DNA of 64,000 nt. It comes from Geosporobacter ferrireducens. GTDB taxonomy: Bacteria > Bacillota > Clostridia > Peptostreptococcales > Thermotaleaceae. The translations under genes were made by a program, and so were the position numbers. Below the pieces are notes generated by a model. That model searched no databases. It had not been told where the DNA came from and saw nothing but the letters and a program-made list of their open reading frames with translations. The stretch is taken from NCBI RefSeq assembly GCF_001750685.1, contig NZ_CP017269.1, positions 2,335,416 through 2,399,415 of the forward strand. The letters run 5' to 3'. This document shows positions 18,103 to 26,342 of the stretch, one piece after another (position 1 is the first letter of the stretch; each line of letters starts with the position of its first letter).

Positions 18103-18202
18103 ACTTTTGGCATGTGGTTGAGAGGTGCCTGGGGAATTTCCAATAAGTCATTGTTTTCCGGGCCATCTTAATGCTGTGATCGGTAAAAAACGTGTTATAG
18201 CA

Positions 18203-18226
18203 CGGACGACCACAGGTCGCCCCTAC
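18203..18226. repeat. Family A hairpin repeat, single hairpin
   Basis: GGACGAC and GTCGCCC flank CACAG and are followed by CTAC. It lies in the 569-bp space between thlA and its putative activator gene. Confidence 0.6.
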
Positions 18227-18298
18227 ATTTTCATTACTTAAAGAATATATCTCTGTTATTTTTTCTTACACTCAGATAACCGATACAAGCGTATCAGC

Positions 18299-18322
18299 GT
18301 AGGGGTGAACAGTGTTCACCCG
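18299..18322. repeat. Family A hairpin repeat, single hairpin
   Basis: GTAGG is followed by GGTGAAC and GTTCACC across a 3-base loop. It is in the same gap as 18203, 73 bases away. Between and around these elements I see no open frame. Confidence 0.65.
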
Positions 18323-18421
18323 ACATATATTCGCAGCAGGCGAATGTTGTTGGCCCACACGATACAAGAAGAATCTACGCAGAGGCAAGGGGCTCGCTTC
18401 GGCGGTTTTGACCCCGTTGTC

Positions 18422-18476
18422 AAGTGTATCCAATTATCTACACGATCATAAGATCTGTAGATAATTGGATACACTT
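18422..18476. repeat. 20-bp perfect inverted repeat after the activator gene
   Basis: The arms 18422-18441 and 18457-18476 pair perfectly; the outer part is AAGTGTATCC and the inner part AATTATCTAC. The 15-base loop itself holds GATC...GATC. It starts 5 bases after the activator stop codon. No T-run follows, and the inner arm repeats the candidate enhancer half-site, so it may be a binding site as well as an RNA hairpin. Confidence 0.65.
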
Positions 18477-18480
18477 CCCT

Positions 18481-19914
18481 TTATTCCTTATCTATTTCCG
18501 AAAGCTGAATACCATAGGCTTCCATTTTTTTATAAATAGCCGTCCTATGGATTCCAAGTTTTTTTGCTGCCAGGGTACGATTTCCTCCGCTTTCCTGCAA
18601 AGCTCTTCGGATCGCATCAATCTCAGCACGGGTGATGATATCTTTCAATAGCAAAGAGTCCTTTTCTTTTCCGGTATGGACACCAGGCGCTATTTGCAGA
18701 TATTCCGGCAAATACCTAGGCTCAATGATTTTCCCCGTTGCTACATTCACTGCCCGTTCCAGAATATTTCTCAGCTCGCGTATGTTTCCAGGCCAATGGT
18801 AGGCAGCCAAAAGAGGGAAAATCTCCGATGCGAGCTTTTTTGGCTCCATCATCAGATCTTTCTCCAGTCTTTTTAATATATCTTCTGCCAAAAGCGGTAT
18901 ATCCTCCAGTCTTTCCCTTAAAGGCGGAATATCGATCTTGATGACATTCAGACGATAATATAAATCCTGCCGGAACTGATTTTTCATAATCGCCTCTCCC
19001 AGCTTCTCGTTGGTAGAGGCAATCACTCTTACGTCCAGTTGGATACGGTTATTTCCTCCTACCCGTTCAAACTCTCTGCTTTCCAAAACACGCAACAGCT
19101 TGGCCTGCATCTCTAATGGCATGGCTCCGATCTCATCCAGTAGAATGGTTCCCCCATTGGCCATTTCAAATTTCCCCAACTTTCCTTCTTTTTTGGCTCC
19201 CGTAAATGCACCGCCTTCATAGCCAAAAAGCTCTGCTTCCAACAGTTCTTTAGGAATCGCTGCACAATTGATCGTAACAAAAGCTCCATATTTTCGCAGA
19301 CTGGCATTGTGTATGGCATGGGCAAAAAATTCTTTTCCTGTTCCGCTTTCCCCTTGGATCAATACAGTAGAATTGCTCTCCGCTGCCTTTCTGGCGATCT
19401 CTTTCAGGTACAGCATTTGCTTGTTTTGCGTGATAATGTTATCAAAAGAATACTTGGCCTTATAAAACCGCTCAATCTCTCCCTTATACTTGTGTACTGC
19501 ATTTTGCAGCCTCTCAAGCTTTTGCGCCAAAGATTTCAGCTCTCGAAGGTCTTTAAAGAGTACCGTTCCTGCCGCCCCAATGATTTCTCCATCCTTAATG
19601 ATGGGAATACGGCTGGCAATCATATCATGGCCTTGAATCTTTTGAATCTCTCCCAACTCTTTTTCTCCCGTTTTAACAACGATATGCATACGCGTATTTT
19701 CAATAACCTCTTCCACATGCTTGTTGAGGACATCTTCTTCCTTGATCCCCAAAAGTTTTTCATAGTTCCACTTGACGATCCTGCCTTCCCGATCTACCAA
19801 CACCATCCCATGGTAGGCATTGTCAAAAAGTTCCTCCAGCATTTCCATGCTTTCCTTCAGCTTCTTTAGCTGAAGCTTTGAATCCTTTAATTTTCTCGAC
19901 AGTTGATCCCCCAT
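18481..19914 (-). CDS. Sigma-54-dependent activator, PAS-AAA+-Fis
   Basis: A 477-residue enhancer-binding protein. A short coiled coil opens it (1-30). A PAS sensor follows at about 25-130 (YHGMVLVDREGRIVKWNYEK). The AAA+ domain at about 165-395 has Walker A GESGTGKE, the sigma-54-contacting GAFTGA loop and Walker B ILLDEIGAM. A Fis-type helix-turn-helix ends it (NRTLAAKKLGIHRTAIYKKM). Start ATG 19914 follows GAGGAGAAAGG. It is adjacent to thlA-atoDAE with its sigma-54 promoter, so it is the probable activator. The PAS ligand is unknown; acetoacetate or a related acid is only a guess. Confidence 0.93.
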   Translation of the reverse strand: MGDQLSRKLKDSKLQLKKLKESMEMLEELFDNAYHGMVLVDREGRIVKWNYEKLLGIKEEDVLNKHVEEVIENTRMHIVVKTGEKELGEIQKIQGHDMIASRIPIIKDGEIIGAAGTVLFKDLRELKSLAQKLERLQNAVHKYKGEIERFYKAKYSFDNIITQNKQMLYLKEIARKAAESNSTVLIQGESGTGKEFFAHAIHNASLRKYGAFVTINCAAIPKELLEAELFGYEGGAFTGAKKEGKLGKFEMANGGTILLDEIGAMPLEMQAKLLRVLESREFERVGGNNRIQLDVRVIASTNEKLGEAIMKNQFRQDLYYRLNVIKIDIPPLRERLEDIPLLAEDILKRLEKDLMMEPKKLASEIFPLLAAYHWPGNIRELRNILERAVNVATGKIIEPRYLPEYLQIAPGVHTGKEKDSLLLKDIITRAEIDAIRRALQESGGNRTLAAKKLGIHRTAIYKKMEAYGIQLSEIDKE

Positions 19915-19962
19915 AGGCCTTTCTCCTCTCTATCGCCTCCAATAAACGATCTGTTTATCTAT

Positions 19963-19971
19963 ATTATAGCA
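19963..19971 (-). promoter_or_regulatory. Extended -10 promoter of the activator gene
   Basis: TGCTATAAT on the minus strand (TATAAT at 19968-19963) lies 49 bases before the activator start codon, with no clear -35. It abuts the tdk terminator. Confidence 0.5.
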
Positions 19972-20010
19972 AAAAACTTGTGAAAACATTTTTTGTCTTC
20001 ACAAGTTTGT
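19971..20010 (-). terminator. Rho-independent terminator of tdk
   Basis: AACTTGTGAA and TTCACAAGTT pair across a 13-base loop. On the minus strand the stem runs into TTTTTTGC. It begins just after the tdk stop at 20014. T-runs on both sides would allow bidirectional function. Confidence 0.85.
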
Positions 20011-20013
20011 TTT

Positions 20014-20625
20014 TTATTCTTTCCCTAATTTAATTTCTTTATTTCCGGCAGCCATGGGCACCTCATGATGCAGCCTGCACCGGGCCTCGTAGCTCTCAGT
20101 GGCACCCACCAGGATGGTAGGGTCATAGTAGCTGGCCGGTTTTCCGTTGATCAGTCGCTGGGTTCTGTGGGCCGGATCTCCACAGACCATGCAGATGGCA
20201 CTCAGTTTATCCACAAACTCTGCAACGGCCATTAATTTTGGCGTAGGTCCAAAGGGTTCTCCCCGAAAATCCATGTCCAGTCCTGCAGCAATCACCCGCA
20301 GTCCTCGATCCGCTAATGCTCTTGCTATCTCTATAATATCGGCATCAAAAAACTGTACTTCGTCAATTCCGATCACTTGGGTATCTTCTTCTATGTATGT
20401 AAATATGTCTGATGCTTTATCAATTCGATGGGCCTTTAGCCGAACACCGCTGTGAGAAACTACATTTTCCACACAATACCGATTATCAATGGCCGGTTTA
20501 AACACCACTACATTTTGCCTGGCAATTTCCGCCCGTTTCAGCCGTCGAATTAATTCCTCACTTTTTCCACTGTACATAGGTCCCACAATTACCTCAATAC
20601 AGCCATGATGGCTCGGTCTATACAT
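20014..20625 (-). CDS. tdk: Thymidine kinase, type II
   Basis: A 203-residue enzyme that phosphorylates thymidine with ATP. The P-loop is [18 protein letters not shown] and the acidic metal-binding motif is [11 protein letters not shown]. The C-terminal zinc lasso keeps CMVC and a later cysteine in [13 protein letters not shown]. Length and motifs fit bacterial TK1-type enzymes. It lies directly downstream of rpmE, the order I recall in Bacillus (rho-rpmE-tdk). Confidence 0.96.
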   Translation of the reverse strand: MYRPSHHGCIEVIVGPMYSGKSEELIRRLKRAEIARQNVVVFKPAIDNRYCVENVVSHSGVRLKAHRIDKASDIFTYIEEDTQVIGIDEVQFFDADIIEIARALADRGLRVIAAGLDMDFRGEPFGPTPKLMAVAEFVDKLSAICMVCGDPAHRTQRLINGKPASYYDPTILVGATESYEARCRLHHEVPMAAGNKEIKLGKE

Positions 20626-20650
20626 TTGTTTTCCCCCTTTTCAGGATACA

Positions 20651-20682
20651 ACAAAGGTTAGAGATTTTTGTCTCTAACCCAT
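20651..20682 (-). terminator. Terminator of rpmE
   Basis: GGTTAGAGA (20656-20664) pairs with TCTCTAACC (20671-20679) across a 6-base loop, 25 bases after the rpmE stop. A short T-rich tail (TTTGTTG) follows on the minus strand. Confidence 0.7.
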
Positions 20683-20703
20683 CGTATGTTCTATGTTGAT
20701 GTA

Positions 20704-20904
20704 TTATTTCATGCCGTATTTTTGCTTAAATCTCTCTACACGGCCACCTTGGTCTACAAATTTTTGTTTACCGGTAAAGAATGGATGACACTCAGAACAG
20801 ATTTCTACTCTGATTTCTTCCTTCACAGAACCGGTTTCAAATGTATTGCCACAGGCACATCTTACAACAGATTTCTTGTAATTTGGATGGATTCCTGTTT
20901 TCAT
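20704..20904 (-). CDS. rpmE: Ribosomal protein L31 (zinc-binding type)
   Basis: A 66-residue large-subunit ribosomal protein. It starts [11 protein letters not shown] and carries the zinc-binding cysteines: CAC within [10 protein letters not shown], and CSEC followed by [12 protein letters not shown]. This marks the C+ (zinc-containing) form. ATG 20904 follows GAGGTG; the GTG at 20913 overlaps the ribosome site. It lies between rho and tdk. In Bacillus the zinc form is replaced by a paralogue under zinc shortage; no paralogue is in this window. Confidence 0.97.
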   Translation of the reverse strand: MKTGIHPNYKKSVVRCACGNTFETGSVKEEIRVEICSECHPFFTGKQKFVDQGGRVERFKQKYGMK

Positions 20905-21180
20905 GCTGTTCACCTCTTTCTATTCTAACTCTGTATATTGAAAACATCTTTTATCCTAGTTGTCAACTTCTATATTATAGCATAGGCCTTTTTCAAATTC
21001 AAGGAGATATTTTTAAAAAAGGTATAGGGTACAATGTCCAAGGATTTTAGACCTTTTCTTATACAACCATCTGCTAAAGTCCTATATTATCTATCCAGTT
21101 TAACGATGCTCCTATAAATAGATCTTATTTTTAAGAGCACAAATCAGTGGATTTACGCCACAATAAACAAATGTATTCTT

Positions 21181-21238
21181 GTAGGGGCAGGCCTTGTGTC
21201 TGCCCATTTTTTGGAACGGCACAGGGGCCGTTCCCTAC
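21181..21238. repeat. Family A composite repeat, two hairpins, type copy
   Basis: GTAGGG opens and CCCTAC closes a 58-bp unit. Hairpin one is GGGCAG/CTGCCC and hairpin two is GGAACGGC/GCCGTTCC, with an A/T-rich linker. Copies with different but internally complementary arms lie at 6212, 22792 and 25129. It occupies the 386-bp gap between rho and rpmE, where I see nothing else. Confidence 0.8.
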
Positions 21239-21290
21239 AATTATATTTCATTTTACGAGCGCATATTTACTCATCAAAAACGAGTTATGC

Positions 21291-22661
21291 CTACCGATCT
21301 AGTATCCGATTACGCATATTTTCTACAAACTCCCCATTGGTTTTTGTAGAGACCAATTTATTGATGATGGATTCTGTTACTTCTTGGGTAGAGTTGTTGG
21401 CCATAGCACGGCGGATATTCCAGATGGTCTCCAATTCTTTCTGATCTAATAATAATTCTTCTCTTCTGGTGCCGGATTTATTCAGATCGATGGCAGGGAA
21501 AATCCGTTTCTCCGACAATCTTCGATCCAGGTGAAGCTCCATATTTCCTGTACCTTTAAATTCTTCGAAAATTACATCATCCATTCTGCTTCCTGTATCT
21601 ACCAGTGCCGTCGCCAATATGGTCAAGCTCCCTCCGTTTTCCAGGTTCCGGGCAGCGCCAAAAAATCGTTTTGGCTTATGCAGCGCTCCCGGATCCAAAC
21701 CACCGGAAAGGGTTCTGCCTGTAGGCGGGATGGTCAGGTTGTAGGCTCTTGCCAACCGGGTAATGCTGTCCAGCAAAATTACTACATCTTTTCCATGTTC
21801 TACCAATCTTTGGGCACGATTCAATACCATTTCCGCTACTTTGATATGATGATTGGGCAGTTCATCGAAGGTAGAATAGATCACTTCTCCCTTGATAGAA
21901 CGCTGCATATCTGTAACTTCCTCCGGCCTCTCATCGATGAGCAGCACAATAATCTCTATATTCTCATGGTTTTCCGCAATACTATTGGCAATTTTTTTGA
22001 GTAGGATTGTTTTTCCCGCTTTGGGTGGTGCAACGATCAAGCCTCTTTGTCCTTTTCCTATAGGAGCAATGAGGTCAATGATACGGGTTGAAAGGTCAGT
22101 ATTACTATGTTCAAGAGTAATTCTTTGATCGGGATAAATCGGGGTAAGATCTTCGAAGTTTGGTCTTCTTGCAGCTACTTCCGGTCTGTCACCATTAACT
22201 TTTTGCACATAGAGAAGTGCACGAAACTTTTCACTGCTTTTTGGGGGTCTTGTGATGCCGAGGAGCTTATCGCCGGTTTTCAAGTTAAACCTGCGAATCT
22301 GAGAAGGAGAGACATATACATCTTCTTCACTGGTAAGAAAGTTATAAAACCGGAGGAATCCGAAACCACCCTCCGTGATCTCTAAAACACCTTCTACTGT
22401 ATTGACTTCTTCGCTGTTGTCGATTTCATTATTGATTTTATCAGGCAGTCGCTGCCGGTCAAACCCTACTTCCTTAGGGGCCTCGAGTACCGGTTCCTCT
22501 GCTAATTCCTCTACCACTTCTGCCGTTGCCGGATTAGACTGGGCCAGAATCAGTTCTATCAATTCCTGCTTCTTATATTTCGTGGCACTTTTGATTCCTA
22601 ATTCCTTTGCCAAGTCTCTAAGGTCTTCCAATTTCTTTTTTTCCAAATCTAATAAAAGCAA
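21291..22661 (-). CDS. rho: Transcription termination factor Rho
   Basis: A hexameric RNA helicase that ends transcription. From TTG 22661 it has 456 residues. An N-terminal helical domain ([20 protein letters not shown]) is followed by the cold-shock-type RNA-binding domain ([10 protein letters not shown]), the P-loop in [19 protein letters not shown] and Walker [17 protein letters not shown]. The R-finger and C-terminal region are intact. I prefer TTG because GGAGGT ends six bases before it; the longer frame to 22700 would cross the -10 element and palindrome at 22677-22697. Confidence 0.96.
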   Translation of the reverse strand: MLLLDLEKKKLEDLRDLAKELGIKSATKYKKQELIELILAQSNPATAEVVEELAEEPVLEAPKEVGFDRQRLPDKINNEIDNSEEVNTVEGVLEITEGGFGFLRFYNFLTSEEDVYVSPSQIRRFNLKTGDKLLGITRPPKSSEKFRALLYVQKVNGDRPEVAARRPNFEDLTPIYPDQRITLEHSNTDLSTRIIDLIAPIGKGQRGLIVAPPKAGKTILLKKIANSIAENHENIEIIVLLIDERPEEVTDMQRSIKGEVIYSTFDELPNHHIKVAEMVLNRAQRLVEHGKDVVILLDSITRLARAYNLTIPPTGRTLSGGLDPGALHKPKRFFGAARNLENGGSLTILATALVDTGSRMDDVIFEEFKGTGNMELHLDRRLSEKRIFPAIDLNKSGTRREELLLDQKELETIWNIRRAMANNSTQEVTESIINKLVSTKTNGEFVENMRNRILDR

Positions 22662-22676
22662 GATCACACCTCCACA

Positions 22677-22697
22677 AATATGGATATCCATATTATA
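22677..22697 (-). promoter_or_regulatory. Palindrome overlapping a -10 element upstream of rho
   Basis: AATATGGATATCCATATT (22677-22694) is a perfect 18-bp palindrome, immediately downstream of TATAAT (22697-22692, minus strand). An operator at the start point of rho transcription is conceivable. No good -35 is visible, so the promoter call is tentative. Confidence 0.45.
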
Positions 22698-22791
22698 CAA
22701 TTCATATTTAGTAAAATGATATATTTAACGCTGCTAAGCATTATCTTTTATAGACCTATGACTGAGAAAGCTTGCTATCGATTCTACATTG

Positions 22792-22853
22792 CAGAGGCAG
22801 ACCTGCGTGTCTGCCCGCTTCATTTTCGGGAGGACACACAGGTCCTCCCCTAC
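22792..22853. repeat. Family A composite repeat, two hairpins
   Basis: The first hairpin pairs GGCAGAC with GTCTGCC and the second GGGAGGAC with GTCCTCCC, followed by CTAC. The opening GTAGGG has decayed to GCAGAG. It is in the 326-bp space between glpX and rho. Confidence 0.75.
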
Positions 22854-22987
22854 CGGGATCTATAAAACAAGCAGTATTAAACTTCTCCGTCACACATCTA
22901 TACAAGGCTCAAGCCAAGCCTAATCCGCAAATCTCTTTTTGTTTTTTTCCAAAATCGGCATTTTCTATACATCCGCCCGGAGTATTC

Positions 22988-23956
22988 CTACTTCGCATAC
23001 TCTGGCTTGCTGTCTAACCGGTGGATTGCTTCAATAAAACGAATGGTTCCTGTCTCTGCCCGCATGACCACAGAATGGGTTCTAGCCATATTGTTGCCAT
23101 AATAGGTAACGCCTTTCAGCAAATCCCCATCGGAAATTCCGGTGGCTGCAAAGAAGGCTTCATTTCCTTTTACCAAATCATCCAATCCATATACCTTGTT
23201 CACATCAACGCCCATTTGGATGCACCGGGCCTTTTCTTCTTCCGTATAAGCTACCAGTTTTCCTTGGAATTCTCCACCGAGGCATTTGAGCGCTGCCGCC
23301 GCAATCACACCCTCCGGTGCGCCTCCAATCCCTATCATTATATCAATACCGGTATGGTCAAAGCAAGTAGCAATCGCTGCAGCCACATCGCCATCCTGGA
23401 ACAGTTTAATTCGTGCGCCTACTTCCCTACAGGCAGCAACCATTCCTTCATGACGCTCCCGGTCCAGCATGATGACTGTAAGATCCGTAATATTTTTATT
23501 AAGGGCCTTGGCTACATTCTTTAAATTCTCTTGAATCGGTGCATTTAGATCTACCACACCCTTTGCCTTCGGTCCAACCGCAATCTTGTCCATGTACATA
23601 TCCGGAGCATTCAGCAAATGACCCCTAGGGGCGATCGCTACTACTGCGATGGCATTCGGCAGGCCTTTGGCGATCAAAACCGTTCCATCCAATGGGTCTA
23701 CTGCTATATCTACTGCCAGATCTGCTTCTCCGCCCCTGCCGATTTTTTCTCCGATATAAAGCATAGGTGCTTCGTCCATCTCACCTTCACCGATGACTAC
23801 TACACCATCAATATTAATGGTATCAAACATTTTTCGCATGCCGTCTACAGCAGCTTGGTCGGCAATATTCTTATCACCGCGACCCATGTATTTTGCAGCG
23901 CCTAAAGCTGCTGCCTCCGTTACTCTCGCAAGATTCAGCGCTAGGTTTCTATCCAT
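22988..23956 (-). CDS. glpX: Class II fructose-1,6-bisphosphatase, copy 1
   Basis: A 322-residue gluconeogenic phosphatase of the lithium-sensitive phosphatase superfamily. Visible blocks: AALGAAKYMGRGDKN at the N-terminus, VVIGEGEMDEAPMLYIGE, the metal-binding DPLDGT, and GIGGAPEGVIAAAALKCLGG. It follows a paralogue by 11 bp, so both are on one transcript. The neighbouring copy reads DPLEGT at the metal motif; as I recall Glu is the residue in E. coli GlpX, so this Asp copy is the less usual one. Confidence 0.94.
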   Translation of the reverse strand: MDRNLALNLARVTEAAALGAAKYMGRGDKNIADQAAVDGMRKMFDTINIDGVVVIGEGEMDEAPMLYIGEKIGRGGEADLAVDIAVDPLDGTVLIAKGLPNAIAVVAIAPRGHLLNAPDMYMDKIAVGPKAKGVVDLNAPIQENLKNVAKALNKNITDLTVIMLDRERHEGMVAACREVGARIKLFQDGDVAAAIATCFDHTGIDIMIGIGGAPEGVIAAAALKCLGGEFQGKLVAYTEEEKARCIQMGVDVNKVYGLDDLVKGNEAFFAATGISDGDLLKGVTYYGNNMARTHSVVMRAETGTIRFIEAIHRLDSKPEYAK

Positions 23957-23967
23957 TTTTATTCCCC

Positions 23968-24963
23968 CTATCTATGTTTTTCCATCATTTCAACCAGTAT
24001 TTCATTTTTATCCAACCGGTGAATGGCATCTACAAAACGAATGGTTCCTGTTTTAGATCGCATCACCACCGAGTGTGTCTTGGCCTGATTGTTTTCCAGA
24101 TAGGTAACACCTTTCAGCAGGTCTCCGTCAGAAACTCCGGTAGCAGCAAAAAACACATCCTCTGAGGCTACTAGATCTTCTAGTGTCAGCACCTTATTGA
24201 TCTTCTCCTGATGCCATCCCAGTTCTTCACATCGTGCTATCTCTTCCTCTGAAAGCGGATTTAGTTTCCCTTGCATTTCTCCACCTAAGCATTTTAACGC
24301 AACTGCTGCGATCACACCCTCTGGAGCTCCTCCAATGCTCATAAAAACATCAATCCCAGTATCTTCAAAGCAAGTAGCCAGCGCTGCAGCTACATCCCCA
24401 TCCCCAAAGAGTTTGATTCTGCATCCTGCAGCTCTAACCTCTTGAATTAATGCGTCATGTCTAGGGCGATCCTGTATAATAACTGTCAAATCTTGTATTT
24501 TTTTATTTAATGCTTTTGCCACTGCCTTTAGATTTTGCTCCACTGGTGCATCCAACTGAACAAGTCCTTTTGCCTTGGGTCCAACCGCAATTTTTTTCAT
24601 ATATGTATCGGGTGCATGGAGGAGCGTTCCCTGTGGTGCCATGGCAATCACAGCGATGGCATTCGGAAGCCCTTTGGCAATTAAAACAGTTCCTTCTAAA
24701 GGATCTACTGCAATATCTACGGCTCTATCTCCAGAACCCCACCTTCCAACTTCTTCGCCTATATACAGCATAGGAGCTTCATCTAATTCCCCTTCCCCAA
24801 TCACTACCTTACCTTGGATGGATACGTGAGAAAATGCCTTCCGCATTCCGTCTACTGCAGCCTGATCTGCTGCATCTTTATTCCCCCTGCCCATGTAGCC
24901 GGCAGAAGCCAGGGCTGCTGTCTCTGTAACCCTTACAAGTTCTAGTGCTAAATTTCTATCCAT
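23968..24963 (-). CDS. glpX: Class II fructose-1,6-bisphosphatase, copy 2
   Basis: A 331-residue paralogue of the next gene, with the same blocks: AALASAGYMGRGNKD, VVIGEGELDEAPMLYIGE, DPLEGTVLIAKG and SIGGAPEGVIAAVALKCLGG. Compared with copy 1 it has a longer linker after the cofactor region (EELGWHQEKINKVLTLEDL) and a longer C-terminus. Start ATG 24963 follows GGGAGGAATAAAT. It is the first gene of the pair. Tandem retention suggests different regulation or substrates (fructose versus sedoheptulose bisphosphate), which is inference. Confidence 0.94.
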   Translation of the reverse strand: MDRNLALELVRVTETAALASAGYMGRGNKDAADQAAVDGMRKAFSHVSIQGKVVIGEGELDEAPMLYIGEEVGRWGSGDRAVDIAVDPLEGTVLIAKGLPNAIAVIAMAPQGTLLHAPDTYMKKIAVGPKAKGLVQLDAPVEQNLKAVAKALNKKIQDLTVIIQDRPRHDALIQEVRAAGCRIKLFGDGDVAAALATCFEDTGIDVFMSIGGAPEGVIAAVALKCLGGEMQGKLNPLSEEEIARCEELGWHQEKINKVLTLEDLVASEDVFFAATGVSDGDLLKGVTYLENNQAKTHSVVMRSKTGTIRFVDAIHRLDKNEILVEMMEKHR

Positions 24964-25083
24964 ATTTATTCCTCCCAAGCTTTACATTGCTATGAAATAT
25001 ACTACATTATATCACTAAATGTGCTATACAAAAAGTTTCGTTTCATTAATTGTTTCTGTGGATAAGAATATGTACCTTTTATT

Positions 25084-25110
25084 GGGAACGACGAGGGCGT
25101 CGATCCCTAT
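25084..25110. repeat. Degenerate family A hairpin
   Basis: GGGAACGACG and CGTCGATCCCTA pair with mismatches. It lies just left of the full composite copy at 25129. Confidence 0.5.
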
Positions 25111-25128
25111 ACTCTTTTGCGGACTTCT

Positions 25129-25188
25129 GTAGGGACAGGCCTTGTGTCTGCCCGCTTATTTTCGGGACGACACGAGGCCGTCCCCTAC
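25129..25188. repeat. Family A composite repeat, two hairpins
   Basis: A 60-bp unit bounded by GTAGGG and CCCTAC. Hairpin one is GGACAG/CTGCCC-like and hairpin two GGGACGAC/GCCGTCCC-like, joined by GCTTATTTTC. It closely matches 22792. Confidence 0.75.
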
Positions 25189-25459
25189 ACCATAAGGAAA
25201 ATAAATGATCTTACATTAACTTTCTCAGTCACACATATTTACATAATAGGTTAACATCACAGTTATTTCTTTTAAAGTGTTTCCTTTTCAACCGGTTTTC
25301 ATTTAAAGTATTTTCTTTTAATGTACATTCCTACCTAGCGGCATGAACCTATCTGACAAATTATTTACTCCTGTTGAAATATGGAAGAATATTTTTATTC
25401 CAAAGGAAGGCTCATCTCCATATTTCAACAATCCCATAAATTTGCCGAAATCTATCGGA

Positions 25460-25481
25460 TTGCACAATGTGCAACCCCTAC
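25460..25481. repeat. Family A hairpin
   Basis: TTGCAC and GTGCAA pair across AAT and are followed by CCCCTAC. Confidence 0.5.
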
Positions 25482-25499
25482 GGTCTAGCATGAAAGTAT

Positions 25500-25525
25500 G
25501 TAGGGTCAGCATATTATGCTGACCG
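25500..25525. repeat. Family A hairpin
   Basis: GTAGGG opens a near-perfect stem, GGTCAGCATA against TATGCTGACC. It faces the 25460 copy across 18 bases, so the pair again forms a CCCCTAC...GTAGGG divergent arrangement. Confidence 0.55.
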
Positions 25526-25583
25526 AATAATACTACAGGATGATTGGATAAATGAACACAGGGCTCTAGCAGGGCCTTCGCAT

Positions 25584-25613
25584 AAAAAAGACCGAACCCT
25601 TTGGCCCGGTCTA
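25584..25613 (-). terminator. Terminator overlapping the stop of the cysteine-rich gene
   Basis: AGACCG and CGGTCT pair across 12 bases and run into TTTTTTATG on the minus strand. The stem begins inside the TAG stop codon (25611-25613). It ends the kal-kce transcription unit. Confidence 0.8.
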
Positions 25614-26273
25614 TTTGTTGTTGATTTCACCTCTATAGTTGATAGCATCAATACATGCAAAAGTTTTCTCATGCATAATGATGGCATGGGTATTTTTGAT
25701 ATTCAGCAAATCTTCCCTGGTTTCTGCATAGATAACGTTCAAGCTGCTGCATTTCAAACAACGAAGCTCTATACGGTCTGGGAAGAGATTCATATCAATC
25801 TCGGAGCTGCCGCAGTCACAATACAGATTATGCTGCTCGGCAATCTTATGTACGCGGTTTACGCCTTCGATCATAATGTCGGCATTATGAAAGTAGGTTT
25901 CATAACCTAATTCCTCCATGATATGATCGATTTCCCGGTTCATTCTTTCAACCTTTTCTTCGATACAGATTTTGTTGCCCACACAGAGAATCACTTCCCG
26001 CGTCGTCTCACATGGGCCAAAGTGCATGGTCTCTCCCATGATATCCTTTAACCGGTAGTTAAAGATATGCTCTCCATCACAACAGGAACAAGGAATCTTA
26101 AATAATATATTTTTAAAGTCATAGGTCTTTATATAAAACGCATAGGATCCACATAAGCAATCTACTTTATAGTATTGTCCTTTTTCTAATCGGAAAATGG
26201 AAATTTCATGGGTCTCCAACTTACTACAGGCCCCACATCGGACTGCTATGAAGATGCTGCTGTCAATGATCAT
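25611..26273 (-). CDS. Unrecognised cysteine-rich protein in the kal-kce unit
   Basis: I do not recognise this 220-residue protein. ATG 26273 follows GGAGGAGGTG. It has two cysteine-rich parts: residues about 14-75 with CGAC, CLCG and CSCC, and residues about 150-180 with CDCG and CLKC, separated by a helical stretch (about 90-145). The spacing suggests two zinc ribbons or zinc knuckles. It has no membrane segment. It starts 69 bases after kce ends and is followed at once by a terminator, so it is the last gene of the lysine-fermentation unit. A regulatory or chaperone role is only a guess. Confidence 0.75.
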   Translation of the reverse strand: MIIDSSIFIAVRCGACSKLETHEISIFRLEKGQYYKVDCLCGSYAFYIKTYDFKNILFKIPCSCCDGEHIFNYRLKDIMGETMHFGPCETTREVILCVGNKICIEEKVERMNREIDHIMEELGYETYFHNADIMIEGVNRVHKIAEQHNLYCDCGSSEIDMNLFPDRIELRCLKCSSLNVIYAETREDLLNIKNTHAIIMHEKTFACIDAINYRGEINNK

Positions 26274-26342
26274 AAGGGGCACCTCCTCCTATAGTAAGTA
26301 TTCGACATATTTTTTGCGATCCCTTCTTTTTGGAGACCTACT

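Larger units (their letters stand above)
24964..25583. other. Long intergenic space upstream of glpX pair
   Basis: About 620 bp with no supportable gene. It holds four family A hairpins (25084, 25129, 25460, 25500). Open frames here run through the hairpins, are short and lack ribosome sites. Confidence 0.7.

Noticed and set aside
18101-18130. A plus-strand -24/-12-like element (TTGGCATGTGGTTGAG)
   Set aside because: It lacks the GC of the -12 box and faces no gene on that strand.
19309-19869. 186-codon plus-strand frame opposite the sigma-54 activator
   Set aside because: Antisense shadow of a complete PAS-AAA+-Fis gene.
25318-25512. 64-codon minus-strand frame upstream of glpX
   Set aside because: It crosses family A hairpins, has no ribosome site and resembles nothing I know.
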